A stretch of DNA of 9,636 bases, taken from the NCBI GenBank assembly GCA_001794525.1, contig MGJZ01000001.1, positions 1,532 through 11,167 on the forward strand. The letters run 5' to 3'. Position 1 is the first letter of the stretch; every line of letters starts with the position of its first letter. This document shows positions 1 through 6,786 of the stretch, in pieces. This DNA comes from Candidatus Yanofskybacteria bacterium RIFCSPHIGHO2_02_FULL_50_12 (lineage in GTDB: Bacteria; Patescibacteriota; Minisyncoccia; 2-02-FULL-40-12; GWA2-44-9). The notes beneath the pieces are model-generated. The model was not told the origin of the DNA, did no database searches, and saw nothing but the letters and a program-made list of their open reading frames with translations. The translations under genes and the position numbers were made by a program.

Positions 1-1
1 G

Positions 2-289
2 TCTTATGTCGAGTCAGAAGGGTTTAATGTTGTTCGCGATCTTGTCGGCCACGGCATTGGCCGGAGTGTCCATGAAGAACCGGAAGTTTTGAATTACGGC
101 GAATCTGGCGAGGGCATCGCGCTTGAGCCAGGCATGGTCATCGCGATCGAACCGATGGTTGTCGAGGGCAGTTGGAAAATCACCGACGGCTCGGACGGCT
201 ACAGCTATGTTACCAAAGACGGCAAACTCGCCGCGCATGCCGAGCATACGGTGGCCATCACTGAACGAGGTCCCGACATCCTTACTTAG
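2..289 (+). CDS. map: Methionine aminopeptidase type I, C-terminal part (5' end outside window)
   Basis: This enzyme removes the initiator methionine from new proteins in the cytoplasm and is a two-metal hydrolase of the pita-bread fold. Only the last 95 codons are present. The sequence shows the GHGIG...VHEEP block (metal-binding His codon at 50-52, second conserved His at 71-73), IAIEPM with a metal-ligand Glu at 149-151, and AEHTVAIT with the last ligand Glu at 242-244, followed by the usual short end. The two metal-binding Asp residues of the family lie upstream and cannot be checked. The stop is 3 nt before the next start, so the gene is probably cotranscribed with the envelope genes that follow. 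In many CPR genomes map sits near adk/secY in the ribosomal-protein cluster; whether that is so here is not visible. Confidence 0.96.
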   Translation, partial: SYVESEGFNVVRDLVGHGIGRSVHEEPEVLNYGESGEGIALEPGMVIAIEPMVVEGSWKITDGSDGYSYVTKDGKLAAHAEHTVAITERGPDILT

Positions 290-292
290 AAT

Positions 293-1333
293 ATGTCTTT
301 GTTTCATACCGTAAAAACATATTTTATTCCGTGCGCGCATAACGGTTTTCGGCCGCGAGTTTTAGCCACCTCGACTTTTTTGATTCTGATCGGCGCGGTG
401 ATAGGCTTGAAGCTGGTCAGCGTGGTTTCGTTTTCGATATATACCGGCGCTAATCTGTTCCATCAGGTATCCCAGACGGATCTCTATGCGCTGACCAATC
501 AAACCCGCAGCCAATACCAACTAAAGCCGTTGACTCCTAATCCGCGTCTGGAAACAGCCGCGCAATTAAAACTGGCCGATATGACCAGTCAGGGATATTT
601 TGCCCATGTTTCGCCAAAAGGTGTGGAGCCCTGGTATTGGTTTGACCGGGCCCGCTATGATTATTCGATCGCGGGGGAAAATCTGGCTATGGATTTCACT
701 ACTACCAATGAAGTGATGAATGGTTGGCTCAATTCGGAATTACACCGCAAGAACATCCTTCTCGCGTCGTTTACAGAAATTGGGATTGCCGTTGGCACGG
801 GCGTTATTGAAGATGACGAGCGAACAGTTGTGGTCCAACTGTTCGGCTCGCCGCGCGGTGCGGTGAGCGTCCTCGCGGCAAACCTGCCTGTGCAGACAGG
901 AGCACCGGTACCGACGCCGGTGCCACAGAAACCGGTTCCGCCTGCGTCGACTCCATTTAAAACACCATTTAAAAAACTGGTTCCAATCCCCACGCCCACG
1001 CCCGCTCCTACCTCACCGGCCACGGCTTTTCGAACTGAATCTTCCCGGCCAATTGCGTTGGTGAACACCGCCGAAGCATCGGTTCCAGAGGTGCAGGGCG
1101 CTAGTTTTGTTGACTCCGCTCCTTATATCTCCCATAGCCTTCTCAATCTAATCTTCATGATCCTGATATTGGCTAGTGTTGCGGTATTCCTAATTAATCT
1201 GCTGGTGGTGTGGCGGATTCAGTATCCTGCCCTGATCCTTAAATCAGCAGCTTTAGTAGGTATCTGCCTGTTAGCGGTTTTTGCCAATGACGCTTGGGTA
1301 GCGGAATACGGCAGCCGAGTAATAATTCCATAA
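293..1333 (+). CDS. Membrane-anchored CAP (SCP/YkwD-like) domain protein
   Basis: The 346-aa product has a first membrane segment at about residues 23-50, a CAP domain at about 58-190, a Pro/Thr-rich linker at about 205-245, and two further membrane segments at about 281-307 and 313-335. CAP-family marks are visible: FAHVSP with His105, AGENLA with Glu129, and LHRKNIL with His151, the usual His/Glu/His cavity residues. The CAP domain should lie outside the cytoplasmic membrane. The biochemical role of bacterial CAP proteins is largely unknown, so no reaction is assigned. The gene starts 3 nt after the map stop and ends 1 nt before the sortase start, which suggests coupled expression. The C-terminal membrane pair is less usual than the simple secreted CAP form and should hold both ends of the domain at the membrane. 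Confidence 0.88.
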   Translation: MSLFHTVKTYFIPCAHNGFRPRVLATSTFLILIGAVIGLKLVSVVSFSIYTGANLFHQVSQTDLYALTNQTRSQYQLKPLTPNPRLETAAQLKLADMTSQGYFAHVSPKGVEPWYWFDRARYDYSIAGENLAMDFTTTNEVMNGWLNSELHRKNILLASFTEIGIAVGTGVIEDDERTVVVQLFGSPRGAVSVLAANLPVQTGAPVPTPVPQKPVPPASTPFKTPFKKLVPIPTPTPAPTSPATAFRTESSRPIALVNTAEASVPEVQGASFVDSAPYISHSLLNLIFMILILASVAVFLINLLVVWRIQYPALILKSAALVGICLLAVFANDAWVAEYGSRVIIP

Positions 1334-1334
1334 T

Positions 1335-2057
1335 ATGGACGAATTGAATTTTATTCTTCCTGAACCGCCGAAGCCGCCGCGCGGAGCGCGGCGGCCTTCT
1401 GCACCGTCCATGCGTTCGACGGCCGGAGTTTTTGTGGCTGCTTTTGTTATCCTGGTCATGCTTTTCAATGCACCCAGTTTGTTTTCTTCAGCCAAATATT
1501 CTCTGACCCATTCAGAATCGGATGATAATGAACAGCTCACTCGCGAATATCGCGCGCTGTACGGCTATCGGGAGCCGAGTCGTCCTTCAGCTGTCGAAGT
1601 GGCGGAAGCCGCGCCGGTACCGGCACCAATCGCGGGGATTTCTCAAACCAACTCCATCTCAATCGCCAAGATCGGTATTAATGCACCCATTATTCAAATC
1701 CAAACAACGGATAATAAGACTGTTTTAAAATCCCTAAAGAACGGGGTAGTGCTTTATCCGGGTTCGGGCAACCCCGGTGGAGGCAGTACGACGGTGATTA
1801 TCGGGCATTCTTCATCGGACTTGCCAAGAAATCAGTATTCCAGCATATTCGCGCTCCTAGACCGCCTCCAGCCGAATGATTTGGTCAAAATTTCCTTCGG
1901 CGGCAGGGAATACACCTATCAGGTCAGAGGTTCTAAAAGGGGCTCTGTACAACAGATTTTGGATTCCGGTTTAGCCGGGGATCTCGTCCTTTCCAGCTGC
2001 TGGCCGGTGGGCTCCGACCAGGGCCGGATCGCGGTAGTTGCAAATCTAATTCGGTAG
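1335..2057 (+). CDS. Sortase (class D/E-like transpeptidase)
   Basis: Sortases cut a C-terminal sorting signal and join the protein to a cell-surface acceptor or to another protein. The 240-aa product has a Pro/Arg-rich cytoplasmic start, one membrane segment at about residues 27-50 (type II topology) and a C-terminal catalytic barrel at about 105-240. The catalytic triad is visible: His158 in VIIGHS, Cys222 in LSSCWP, and Arg231 in QGRIAV, in the correct order and spacing. Total length is normal for the family. The subclass is not certain: the short form and the Cys-Trp-Pro context fit the class D/E-like enzymes common in CPR. The start is only 1 nt after the CAP stop. The next large gene encodes a probable substrate. 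Confidence 0.93.
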   Translation: MDELNFILPEPPKPPRGARRPSAPSMRSTAGVFVAAFVILVMLFNAPSLFSSAKYSLTHSESDDNEQLTREYRALYGYREPSRPSAVEVAEAAPVPAPIAGISQTNSISIAKIGINAPIIQIQTTDNKTVLKSLKNGVVLYPGSGNPGGGSTTVIIGHSSSDLPRNQYSSIFALLDRLQPNDLVKISFGGREYTYQVRGSKRGSVQQILDSGLAGDLVLSSCWPVGSDQGRIAVVANLIR

Positions 2058-2071
2058 GAGTACATTTCTTC

Positions 2072-2143
2072 ATGTTCTTCATGAAATTCTCACAGGGCGG
2101 CTATATGGTTGCGGCAAGTTTAAATATCCAAGTAAATATATGA
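2072..2143 (+). CDS. Possible 23-aa peptide overlapping the next start (ATGA)
   Basis: A 23-codon frame starts at 2072 and its TGA stop overlaps the ATG of the surface-protein gene by 4 nt (ATGA at 2140-2143). A GGAG Shine-Dalgarno-like motif lies at 2057-2060, 11 nt before the start, overlapping the sortase stop. The peptide begins MFFMKFSQGG and is mildly hydrophobic; I recognise no family. It could be a coupling ORF that delivers ribosomes to the downstream gene, which has no Shine-Dalgarno of its own. A frame this short may also be open by chance. Confidence 0.3.
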   Translation: MFFMKFSQGGYMVAASLNIQVNI

Positions 2144-4584
2144 ACAAAATCTTTAAAGCATCGCTGGTATCTTTTTTGACGTTTGCAGTAACGATCACGG
2201 TTTCGTACGCGGATCACAGCCCATTCCATAGCCCGATATTCGAAAATCCGGGCGAACAAGAAGGTCCCACCGACATAACCACGGACTGCACTGATCCGGG
2301 TTTGGTCATGGCCGGCAGCATTCTGTATACCGGAGAATTGGGCGGAGGCGCCCTCGGCCGGATTACTAATAACTCAAACTGCGAAATACCAGTTACGTTC
2401 CGGGCGGTTATCATTGCCAACGGACAGGTATTCGATTCGATGACCGCGACCATGGGTCCTTGGGACATCAAAGATTTTCATATCAGCGTACCGGAATGTC
2501 CTTATCGCCTCGATCTGTTTTCCGGGACCACGATGTTCGATTCGCGGACCGTAAGTCGAGACGGCAGCTGCGTAGCTACGCCGACTCCGACACCTGTTCC
2601 AACGCCGACGCGCACTCCTACCCCGACTCCGACACCCGCGCCTACAGCTACCCCGACTCCAGCGCCCACTTCCACCCCCGTGCCGACTCCGCCGCCAGTT
2701 AATTTGTTCCACGTACGCGGGGTAGTCTTCATTGATGCCAACCGAAACGGCCAATTCGAATCTGGAGAAGCAACCGTATCCGGCCGTCCGATCACACTTG
2801 CCAACCAGCCGGACACCGCCGTATTCCAAACGACAGTCACCAGCGGCGGCGGAAATTATCAGTTCAGCAATTTGGGACCGGGTGGCTATCGAGTAAAACA
2901 TCAGGTACCGGCCGGATTCGTCCGCACGACTGATGACTCATTCCCCTTCACGATTACCAACGCCAATGTAGTCTGGGATTTCGGTATTGTGCCAGAGGCA
3001 GTTTCTACTCCAACTCCCACCCCGACTCCGGCTCCAACGCCTACCCCCACACCCACAGCTACTCCGACTCCTACTCCCACCCCGACACCAGCGCCCGGCG
3101 CGGCTACCATTAGGATTATCAAAGAAGTCGTTAATGATAATGGTGGCTGGGCTTCGCCGTTCGATTTCCCGCTGTTCGTAAATAACCAGCAAGTTCAGCA
3201 TAATGCCACTAACGCATTTACACCCGGAACTTATGTGATCACCGAAGTCCAGCGTGTCGGTTATCAGCGAACGAATATCCGCGGATCGTGCAATGCCGAC
3301 GGCACCTTATCGCTCGTCGCCGGCCAGCAGGCGGTTTGCATCATTACCAATAACGATATTGCTCCTGCTATAACGCCGACCCCGGCACCCACCCCAACCC
3401 CGACGCCAATTTTAAGCATTATTAATTCGCCTTGCGCGAATGCAAACAACTCCTGCAACACGACCAATAACAGCACTATCACCCAGAGTGGCACGGGAAA
3501 TGTGGCTCAAGTCAATCAATCCGGAAGTCAGATCACCGGTACTGGCAATGTACAAAATAGCCAGCAGAACACGGCTAATGTAAATGTAAGTACTACCTCA
3601 ACTCCGGCACCGACCCCAGTTCCAAATGCCACATTGAGCATCAGCAAGTTTGTACGAAATCTTTCGACCCAAGCCGGCGAGGTAAAGACGGTCAGTGCCA
3701 TGTCTGGTGAAACCGTCGAGTTCATCATCCGCGTTACGGCCGGCAGCTTTACGACCGCCACGAATGTCCGTCTGTCTGATTCAATGTCTTCCGGCTTGAA
3801 CTATGTCAGCGGCAGTGCAACGGTGGACAATTCTTTTATCGGTGATGGATTGGCTAATGGCGGCACAATAGTCTTCGGCGACTTTACTCCCGGCCGGACC
3901 GCGACTGTGCGATTCCGAGCGGTAGTCAGCAGTCAGATTTCCGGCGGCGGCACGCTTTCTAACGTGGCCACCGCGGCTGCGGACAATGCGCCATCCGTTA
4001 ATGACAGCGCCCAAGTAGTGGTGAATGCGTCCCAGAATCAGGCAATCTCGATTGAGAAATTCGGCCGTAATGTTACGCGCGGTGGAGCGATCAAGCAGAC
4101 TTCCCTTACGGCATTCCGCAGCGACACGGTGGAATTCTCGATCGTGGTAACCGCACCGAGCAATACGAATCTTTCCAATGTGGTCATTAATGACGTCCTC
4201 CCATTTGGTCTGTCATATCTCAGCGGCAGCACTCGGGTGAATGGCGTGACTACGGTAGATGGTTTAGTCAACGATGGCGGCATCAATATCGGATTTCTCA
4301 ATGCCGGGCAGCAGGCGGTAATCACCTTCCTTGCCAGTGTTAATGCAAACGCCGCTAGCGGCCAGACCTTCGTCAACACGGCCAACGTTCGAGCCAACAA
4401 CATCGGACCGGTTAACTCCAATCCTGTCTATGTCAGCATTGGCAGCACCGGCGTTGTGGCTGGCGCGCTCAATGTTCGCACTGGTCCGGGCATGACTGCC
4501 GGCATCTCCGGTCTGGGCGCTCTCTTGAGTGCTGCCGGATGGTACTTCCGCCGAAAGTTCGGTGTCGACTTACAACTCGGATAA
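2140..4584 (+). CDS. Large secreted modular surface protein (SdrD B-like, prealbumin-like, DUF11 x2)
   Basis: The 814-aa product has a signal peptide (residues 1-25, likely cut after SYA), an N-terminal domain with two or more Cys (26-146), a Pro-Thr linker (147-186), an SdrD B-like/SpaA-type beta domain with the FIDANRNGQFESGE calcium-type motif (about 190-282), a second Pro-Thr linker (290-319), a prealbumin-like domain with the NDNGG start and CIITNND end (about 323-406), a third linker (412-423), an Asn/Gln/Ser-rich curlin-like stretch (428-484), a fourth linker (488-495), two DUF11 domains (about 497-627 and 634-760), and a C-terminal tail with TGPG at 781-784, a hydrophobic segment and RRK. 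It should be exported and held at the surface, probably as an adhesin or coat component; no activity is visible. It lies just downstream of the sortase and ends at a terminator. Confidence 0.9.
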   Translation: MNKIFKASLVSFLTFAVTITVSYADHSPFHSPIFENPGEQEGPTDITTDCTDPGLVMAGSILYTGELGGGALGRITNNSNCEIPVTFRAVIIANGQVFDSMTATMGPWDIKDFHISVPECPYRLDLFSGTTMFDSRTVSRDGSCVATPTPTPVPTPTRTPTPTPTPAPTATPTPAPTSTPVPTPPPVNLFHVRGVVFIDANRNGQFESGEATVSGRPITLANQPDTAVFQTTVTSGGGNYQFSNLGPGGYRVKHQVPAGFVRTTDDSFPFTITNANVVWDFGIVPEAVSTPTPTPTPAPTPTPTPTATPTPTPTPTPAPGAATIRIIKEVVNDNGGWASPFDFPLFVNNQQVQHNATNAFTPGTYVITEVQRVGYQRTNIRGSCNADGTLSLVAGQQAVCIITNNDIAPAITPTPAPTPTPTPILSIINSPCANANNSCNTTNNSTITQSGTGNVAQVNQSGSQITGTGNVQNSQQNTANVNVSTTSTPAPTPVPNATLSISKFVRNLSTQAGEVKTVSAMSGETVEFIIRVTAGSFTTATNVRLSDSMSSGLNYVSGSATVDNSFIGDGLANGGTIVFGDFTPGRTATVRFRAVVSSQISGGGTLSNVATAAADNAPSVNDSAQVVVNASQNQAISIEKFGRNVTRGGAIKQTSLTAFRSDTVEFSIVVTAPSNTNLSNVVINDVLPFGLSYLSGSTRVNGVTTVDGLVNDGGINIGFLNAGQQAVITFLASVNANAASGQTFVNTANVRANNIGPVNSNPVYVSIGSTGVVAGALNVRTGPGMTAGISGLGALLSAAGWYFRRKFGVDLQLG
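2578..2697 (+). repeat. Pro-Thr linker repeat 1
   Basis: Degenerate tandem CCNACN units encode alternating Pro-Thr/Ala/Val over residues 147-186 of the surface protein. This is a flexible, probably extended linker between the N-terminal domain and the SdrD B-like domain. Open frames on the opposite strand across it are composition artefacts. Confidence 0.85.
3007..3096 (+). repeat. Pro-Thr linker repeat 2
   Basis: A second run of Pro-Thr/Ala codons covers residues 290-319 of the same protein and separates the SdrD B-like domain from the prealbumin-like domain. Two shorter runs follow at 3373-3408 and 3601-3624, so every domain border in this protein is marked by such a linker. Such repeats can change length by slippage. 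Confidence 0.85.
3475..3570 (+). repeat. Curlin-like repeat stretch in the surface protein
   Basis: Residues 446-477 form two 16-residue units. The first contains QSGTGNVAQVNQ (449-460), which fits the curlin core Q-x-G-x-G-N-x-A-x3-Q exactly. The second has GTGNV followed five residues later by Gln, at the same 16-residue offset. Classical curlin repeats are nearer 19-23 residues. The resemblance is by eye and the stretch is short. Confidence 0.5.
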
Positions 4585-4590
4585 CTGACA

Positions 4591-4616
4591 AACCGGCCCC
4601 TGACGGGGCCGGTTTT
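4591..4616 (+). terminator. Intrinsic terminator after the surface-protein gene
   Basis: A perfect 10-bp stem AACCGGCCCC / GGGGCCGGTT (4591-4600 with 4605-4614) closes a TGAC loop and runs into a short T run, 6 nt after the stop codon. It ends the map-CAP-sortase-surface protein unit. The loop also lies where the -35 element of the next promoter is expected. Confidence 0.9.
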
Positions 4617-4628
4617 CGCTTGTATACT
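4600..4628 (+). promoter_or_regulatory. Promoter of the PsbP-like gene, predicted leaderless
   Basis: The -10 box is TATACT at 4623-4628 (5 of 6 to consensus). A -35 candidate CTGACG (4600-4605, 4 of 6) lies exactly 17 nt upstream, inside the terminator loop and stem. The ATG begins 6 nt after the -10 box, so transcription should start on or next to the A of the start codon. No Shine-Dalgarno can fit. Confidence 0.7.
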
Positions 4629-4634
4629 TAATCC

Positions 4635-5177
4635 ATGAAAAAGATATTCATTATCGTAGTCGCCATTCTTATAGTAGCTGGTGCGGCTTGGTATTTCATG
4701 CGTCCGTCGTCGAGTGCTGCCGTGAAGACCTATATCAACTCCACACTTGGATTTGAAATCAAATACCCGGAAACATGGCGGTCGGAGGAATGCACGTATG
4801 ATCAATATGGCGTGGTTAGCTTCGGTGACTATACAGAACCGCTGTTGATCTGCAATTCCGATGCCCCGCCGCTTTCGTATGTGAATGTGAATGCGATCGG
4901 TCCCATAGGAGAATATGACCGTCTCATTCAGAATACGCAAAATGGGTTAGACAATGTCCAGCGGAGCGATACTGAGCTTGACGGTGAGCCGGCCGTACGG
5001 ATCTATGGCGAAACTCGGGCTACTGAAGGGCCGGGCGTGCCCGTCGGGATCAAAATGACCCTCGTGTTTACAAAACACGCCGATAAGATTTATCTCGTTT
5101 CTCACTGGAACTTGGAAAACAAAGATCACACTGCCGAGCTCGAACAAATGCTCAAGAGTTTCCGATTCACCAACTAA
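4635..5177 (+). CDS. Membrane-anchored PsbP-like domain protein
   Basis: The 180-aa product has Lys-Lys then one hydrophobic segment (about residues 4-21) that acts as a membrane anchor or uncut signal peptide. A single domain follows at about 33-178. It opens with YINSTLGFEIKYPETW and ends with EQMLKSFRF, the start and end typical of the PsbP-like fold found in many small bacterial lipoproteins and CPR proteins; LDGEPAVRIYGE in the middle also fits. There is no lipobox Cys. The domain should face outward; its ligand and role are unknown. The gene has its own promoter and terminator and so is probably monocistronic. The start is supported by the promoter position 6 nt upstream. The same domain type recurs in the next gene. 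Confidence 0.75.
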   Translation: MKKIFIIVVAILIVAGAAWYFMRPSSSAAVKTYINSTLGFEIKYPETWRSEECTYDQYGVVSFGDYTEPLLICNSDAPPLSYVNVNAIGPIGEYDRLIQNTQNGLDNVQRSDTELDGEPAVRIYGETRATEGPGVPVGIKMTLVFTKHADKIYLVSHWNLENKDHTAELEQMLKSFRFTN

Positions 5178-5179
5178 CT

Positions 5180-5205
5180 AAAAACCGGCGCTAGCGCCGG
5201 TTTTT
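5180..5205 (+). terminator. Intrinsic terminator after the PsbP-like gene
   Basis: The 26 nt form a perfect palindrome: five A, a 16-nt core CCGGCGCTAGCGCCGG, and five T. It begins 3 nt after the stop codon. Being symmetrical, it could terminate in both directions, but no gene on the opposite strand needs it. Confidence 0.9.
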
Positions 5206-5214
5206 AGTTCAGAG

Positions 5215-5220
5215 TATACT
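5215..5220 (+). promoter_or_regulatory. -10 box of the propeller-protein gene, predicted leaderless
   Basis: TATACT lies 6 nt before the ATG at 5227, the same spacing as in the preceding gene; both read TATACTTA, four bases, ATG. The -35 position at 17-nt spacing (5192-5197) falls in the terminator stem and matches consensus poorly (2 of 6), so the call rests on the -10 box and on the repeated arrangement. Confidence 0.6.
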
Positions 5221-5226
5221 TAGTAA

Positions 5227-6786
5227 ATGGACTCACAACTTCCTCAAACACCTACGCCATTGCCAGAATTGCCAGCCGGGCATAATCATCTTCCAAAGTT
5301 TCATGGGCTGCTTGCAACGGTAATTCTCGTTGGTATTACTGCCGTGATCGGCGCGTGGTTTTGGCATAACGCCAACAATGTCGAAGAATATCTCCCTGCA
5401 CACACGCCACGTCTTCAAGATACTTCTACTTGGAAAACTTATCGCAACGAGGATCTTGGATTTGAATTTAAGTATCCTCCACAAGGAGAAGTGATGGGAG
5501 ACTTGGAATTATCTCGAGCAGAAGAAAATGGTCTTATTGTATGGCCTGACTCTGTAAGATCTGGAGGAACAGGACTAGTGCTTCATGTTTCTCTTTCATC
5601 AAAATCATCTCGCGAGGGAAAGATTGGGACATTTGCTGGTAGGACTGTATATGTATCCGAGTACAAATCTAGTTATGGAGCTGATCTTGAGTATATAATT
5701 ATTCCAGATTTCAACGATAATATTGATTACGACCTTAGGATTAGTTCAAGTCGTAATCCGGTTTTCGATCAAATCCTCTCCACCTTCAAGTTTATCGAGC
5801 CGGGGCAGAGTAGGTATCCTGCTACAAGTTCCCAGAACAAGTTCTTTTTTATGGGTTTTCAGGACAGTGGAATTTTTTCAGTAAATTATGACAGTTCTGG
5901 ATTATCCAAAATTTTAAACGAATCTGTCTATGCGTCTAAAGTTTCTCCAGATTTTAAGCGCGTTGCCTATATAAAAGAGGATCAAAGCGAAAAGGAGATT
6001 AAGGTAAAGCTTTTTGATGTGGCCACAAATAAATCAAGTACAATTGTGCGTCACCCCAAAGACGAGATTGGACCACTAATCAATCAGCTTAAATGGTCCA
6101 GAGACAGCAAAATGCTCACTTGGCACTCAGTAAATTACAAAAGTTCGGGTACTGGGGAGGTACACCATATTGCTTATTTAAAGAACGGCGAAGACGTCAG
6201 ATATGTTCGTAACCCGTATACGGGCTACATAGAATTTCAAAGAATTGACGGATACGGGCTTTCTCCGGATGGGAACTATGTTTATATGATGGGCGATATT
6301 GAAAACTCAAAAAGAGAAAGAAAGAGGGCACTGATCCTCTACAACATAGCAAAAGAAGATATCGCCATGTACTTTGATCGAGACGATTTGATTCTTCACG
6401 AAATATTTTTTGATATTAACAGCGATCTTTACTTTGCCATTCCTGGTCAATGGATGAAATACGGTCTTACCACAGGCAAGGCGGAAACGTTCAAGAATAA
6501 GCCAGGATACTGGGATAAATTAAAGTATGCGGTATATGCTCCGGAAGGCGTAGAAGCTCTTTACTACTGCACCACTGCTATGAAGAGTCTGTGCACTGGA
6601 GATGCGCCGACAATGACTAGTGAGAAAAAGATAACTCCTCTGGGCGAAGTCAGAGGACTCCAAGATTATATTTGGAGCCCTGACAGCAAGAACGCTTTTT
6701 ATCTTCTTGCTTTAGATAAGGATCCTTTCTGGTGGTATATCTATTCTACAGAGCAGACATCTAAAAAATTAGTGGAAAGCAAATAA
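5227..6786 (+). CDS. Membrane-anchored protein with PsbP-like and TolB/WD40-like propeller domains
   Basis: The 519-aa product has a Pro-rich cytoplasmic tail (1-26, with LPQTPTPLP), one membrane segment (about 27-46), a PsbP-like domain (about 69-191, from WKTYRNEDLGFEFKYPP to ILSTFKFIEPG) and a beta-propeller-like part (about 200-519). Four blade signatures are visible: VSPDFKRVAYI (from 239), WSRDSKMLTW (from 290), LSPDGNYVYMM (from 345) and WSPDSKNAFYLL (from 483). These match TolB/PD40-type blades. The domains should be outside the membrane and act in binding; the partner is unknown. The stop TAA overlaps the next ATG by one base (TAATG), which suggests translational coupling. The propeller part is clearly more AT-rich than genes to the left. 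Confidence 0.78.
   Translation: MDSQLPQTPTPLPELPAGHNHLPKFHGLLATVILVGITAVIGAWFWHNANNVEEYLPAHTPRLQDTSTWKTYRNEDLGFEFKYPPQGEVMGDLELSRAEENGLIVWPDSVRSGGTGLVLHVSLSSKSSREGKIGTFAGRTVYVSEYKSSYGADLEYIIIPDFNDNIDYDLRISSSRNPVFDQILSTFKFIEPGQSRYPATSSQNKFFFMGFQDSGIFSVNYDSSGLSKILNESVYASKVSPDFKRVAYIKEDQSEKEIKVKLFDVATNKSSTIVRHPKDEIGPLINQLKWSRDSKMLTWHSVNYKSSGTGEVHHIAYLKNGEDVRYVRNPYTGYIEFQRIDGYGLSPDGNYVYMMGDIENSKRERKRALILYNIAKEDIAMYFDRDDLILHEIFFDINSDLYFAIPGQWMKYGLTTGKAETFKNKPGYWDKLKYAVYAPEGVEALYYCTTAMKSLCTGDAPTMTSEKKITPLGEVRGLQDYIWSPDSKNAFYLLALDKDPFWWYIYSTEQTSKKLVESK

Noticed and set aside
2058..2139. Separate promoter or terminator for the surface-protein gene
   Set aside because: AT-rich segments such as TAAATA at 2121-2126 have no -35 partner at a workable distance, and TTCATG repeats do not form a terminator. 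Cotranscription with the sortase is simpler.
2502..3122. Long open frames on the minus strand opposite the surface protein
   Set aside because: They translate to Gly-Val or Arg-Ser runs that mirror the Pro-Thr codon repeats on the + strand; no start context or domain supports them.
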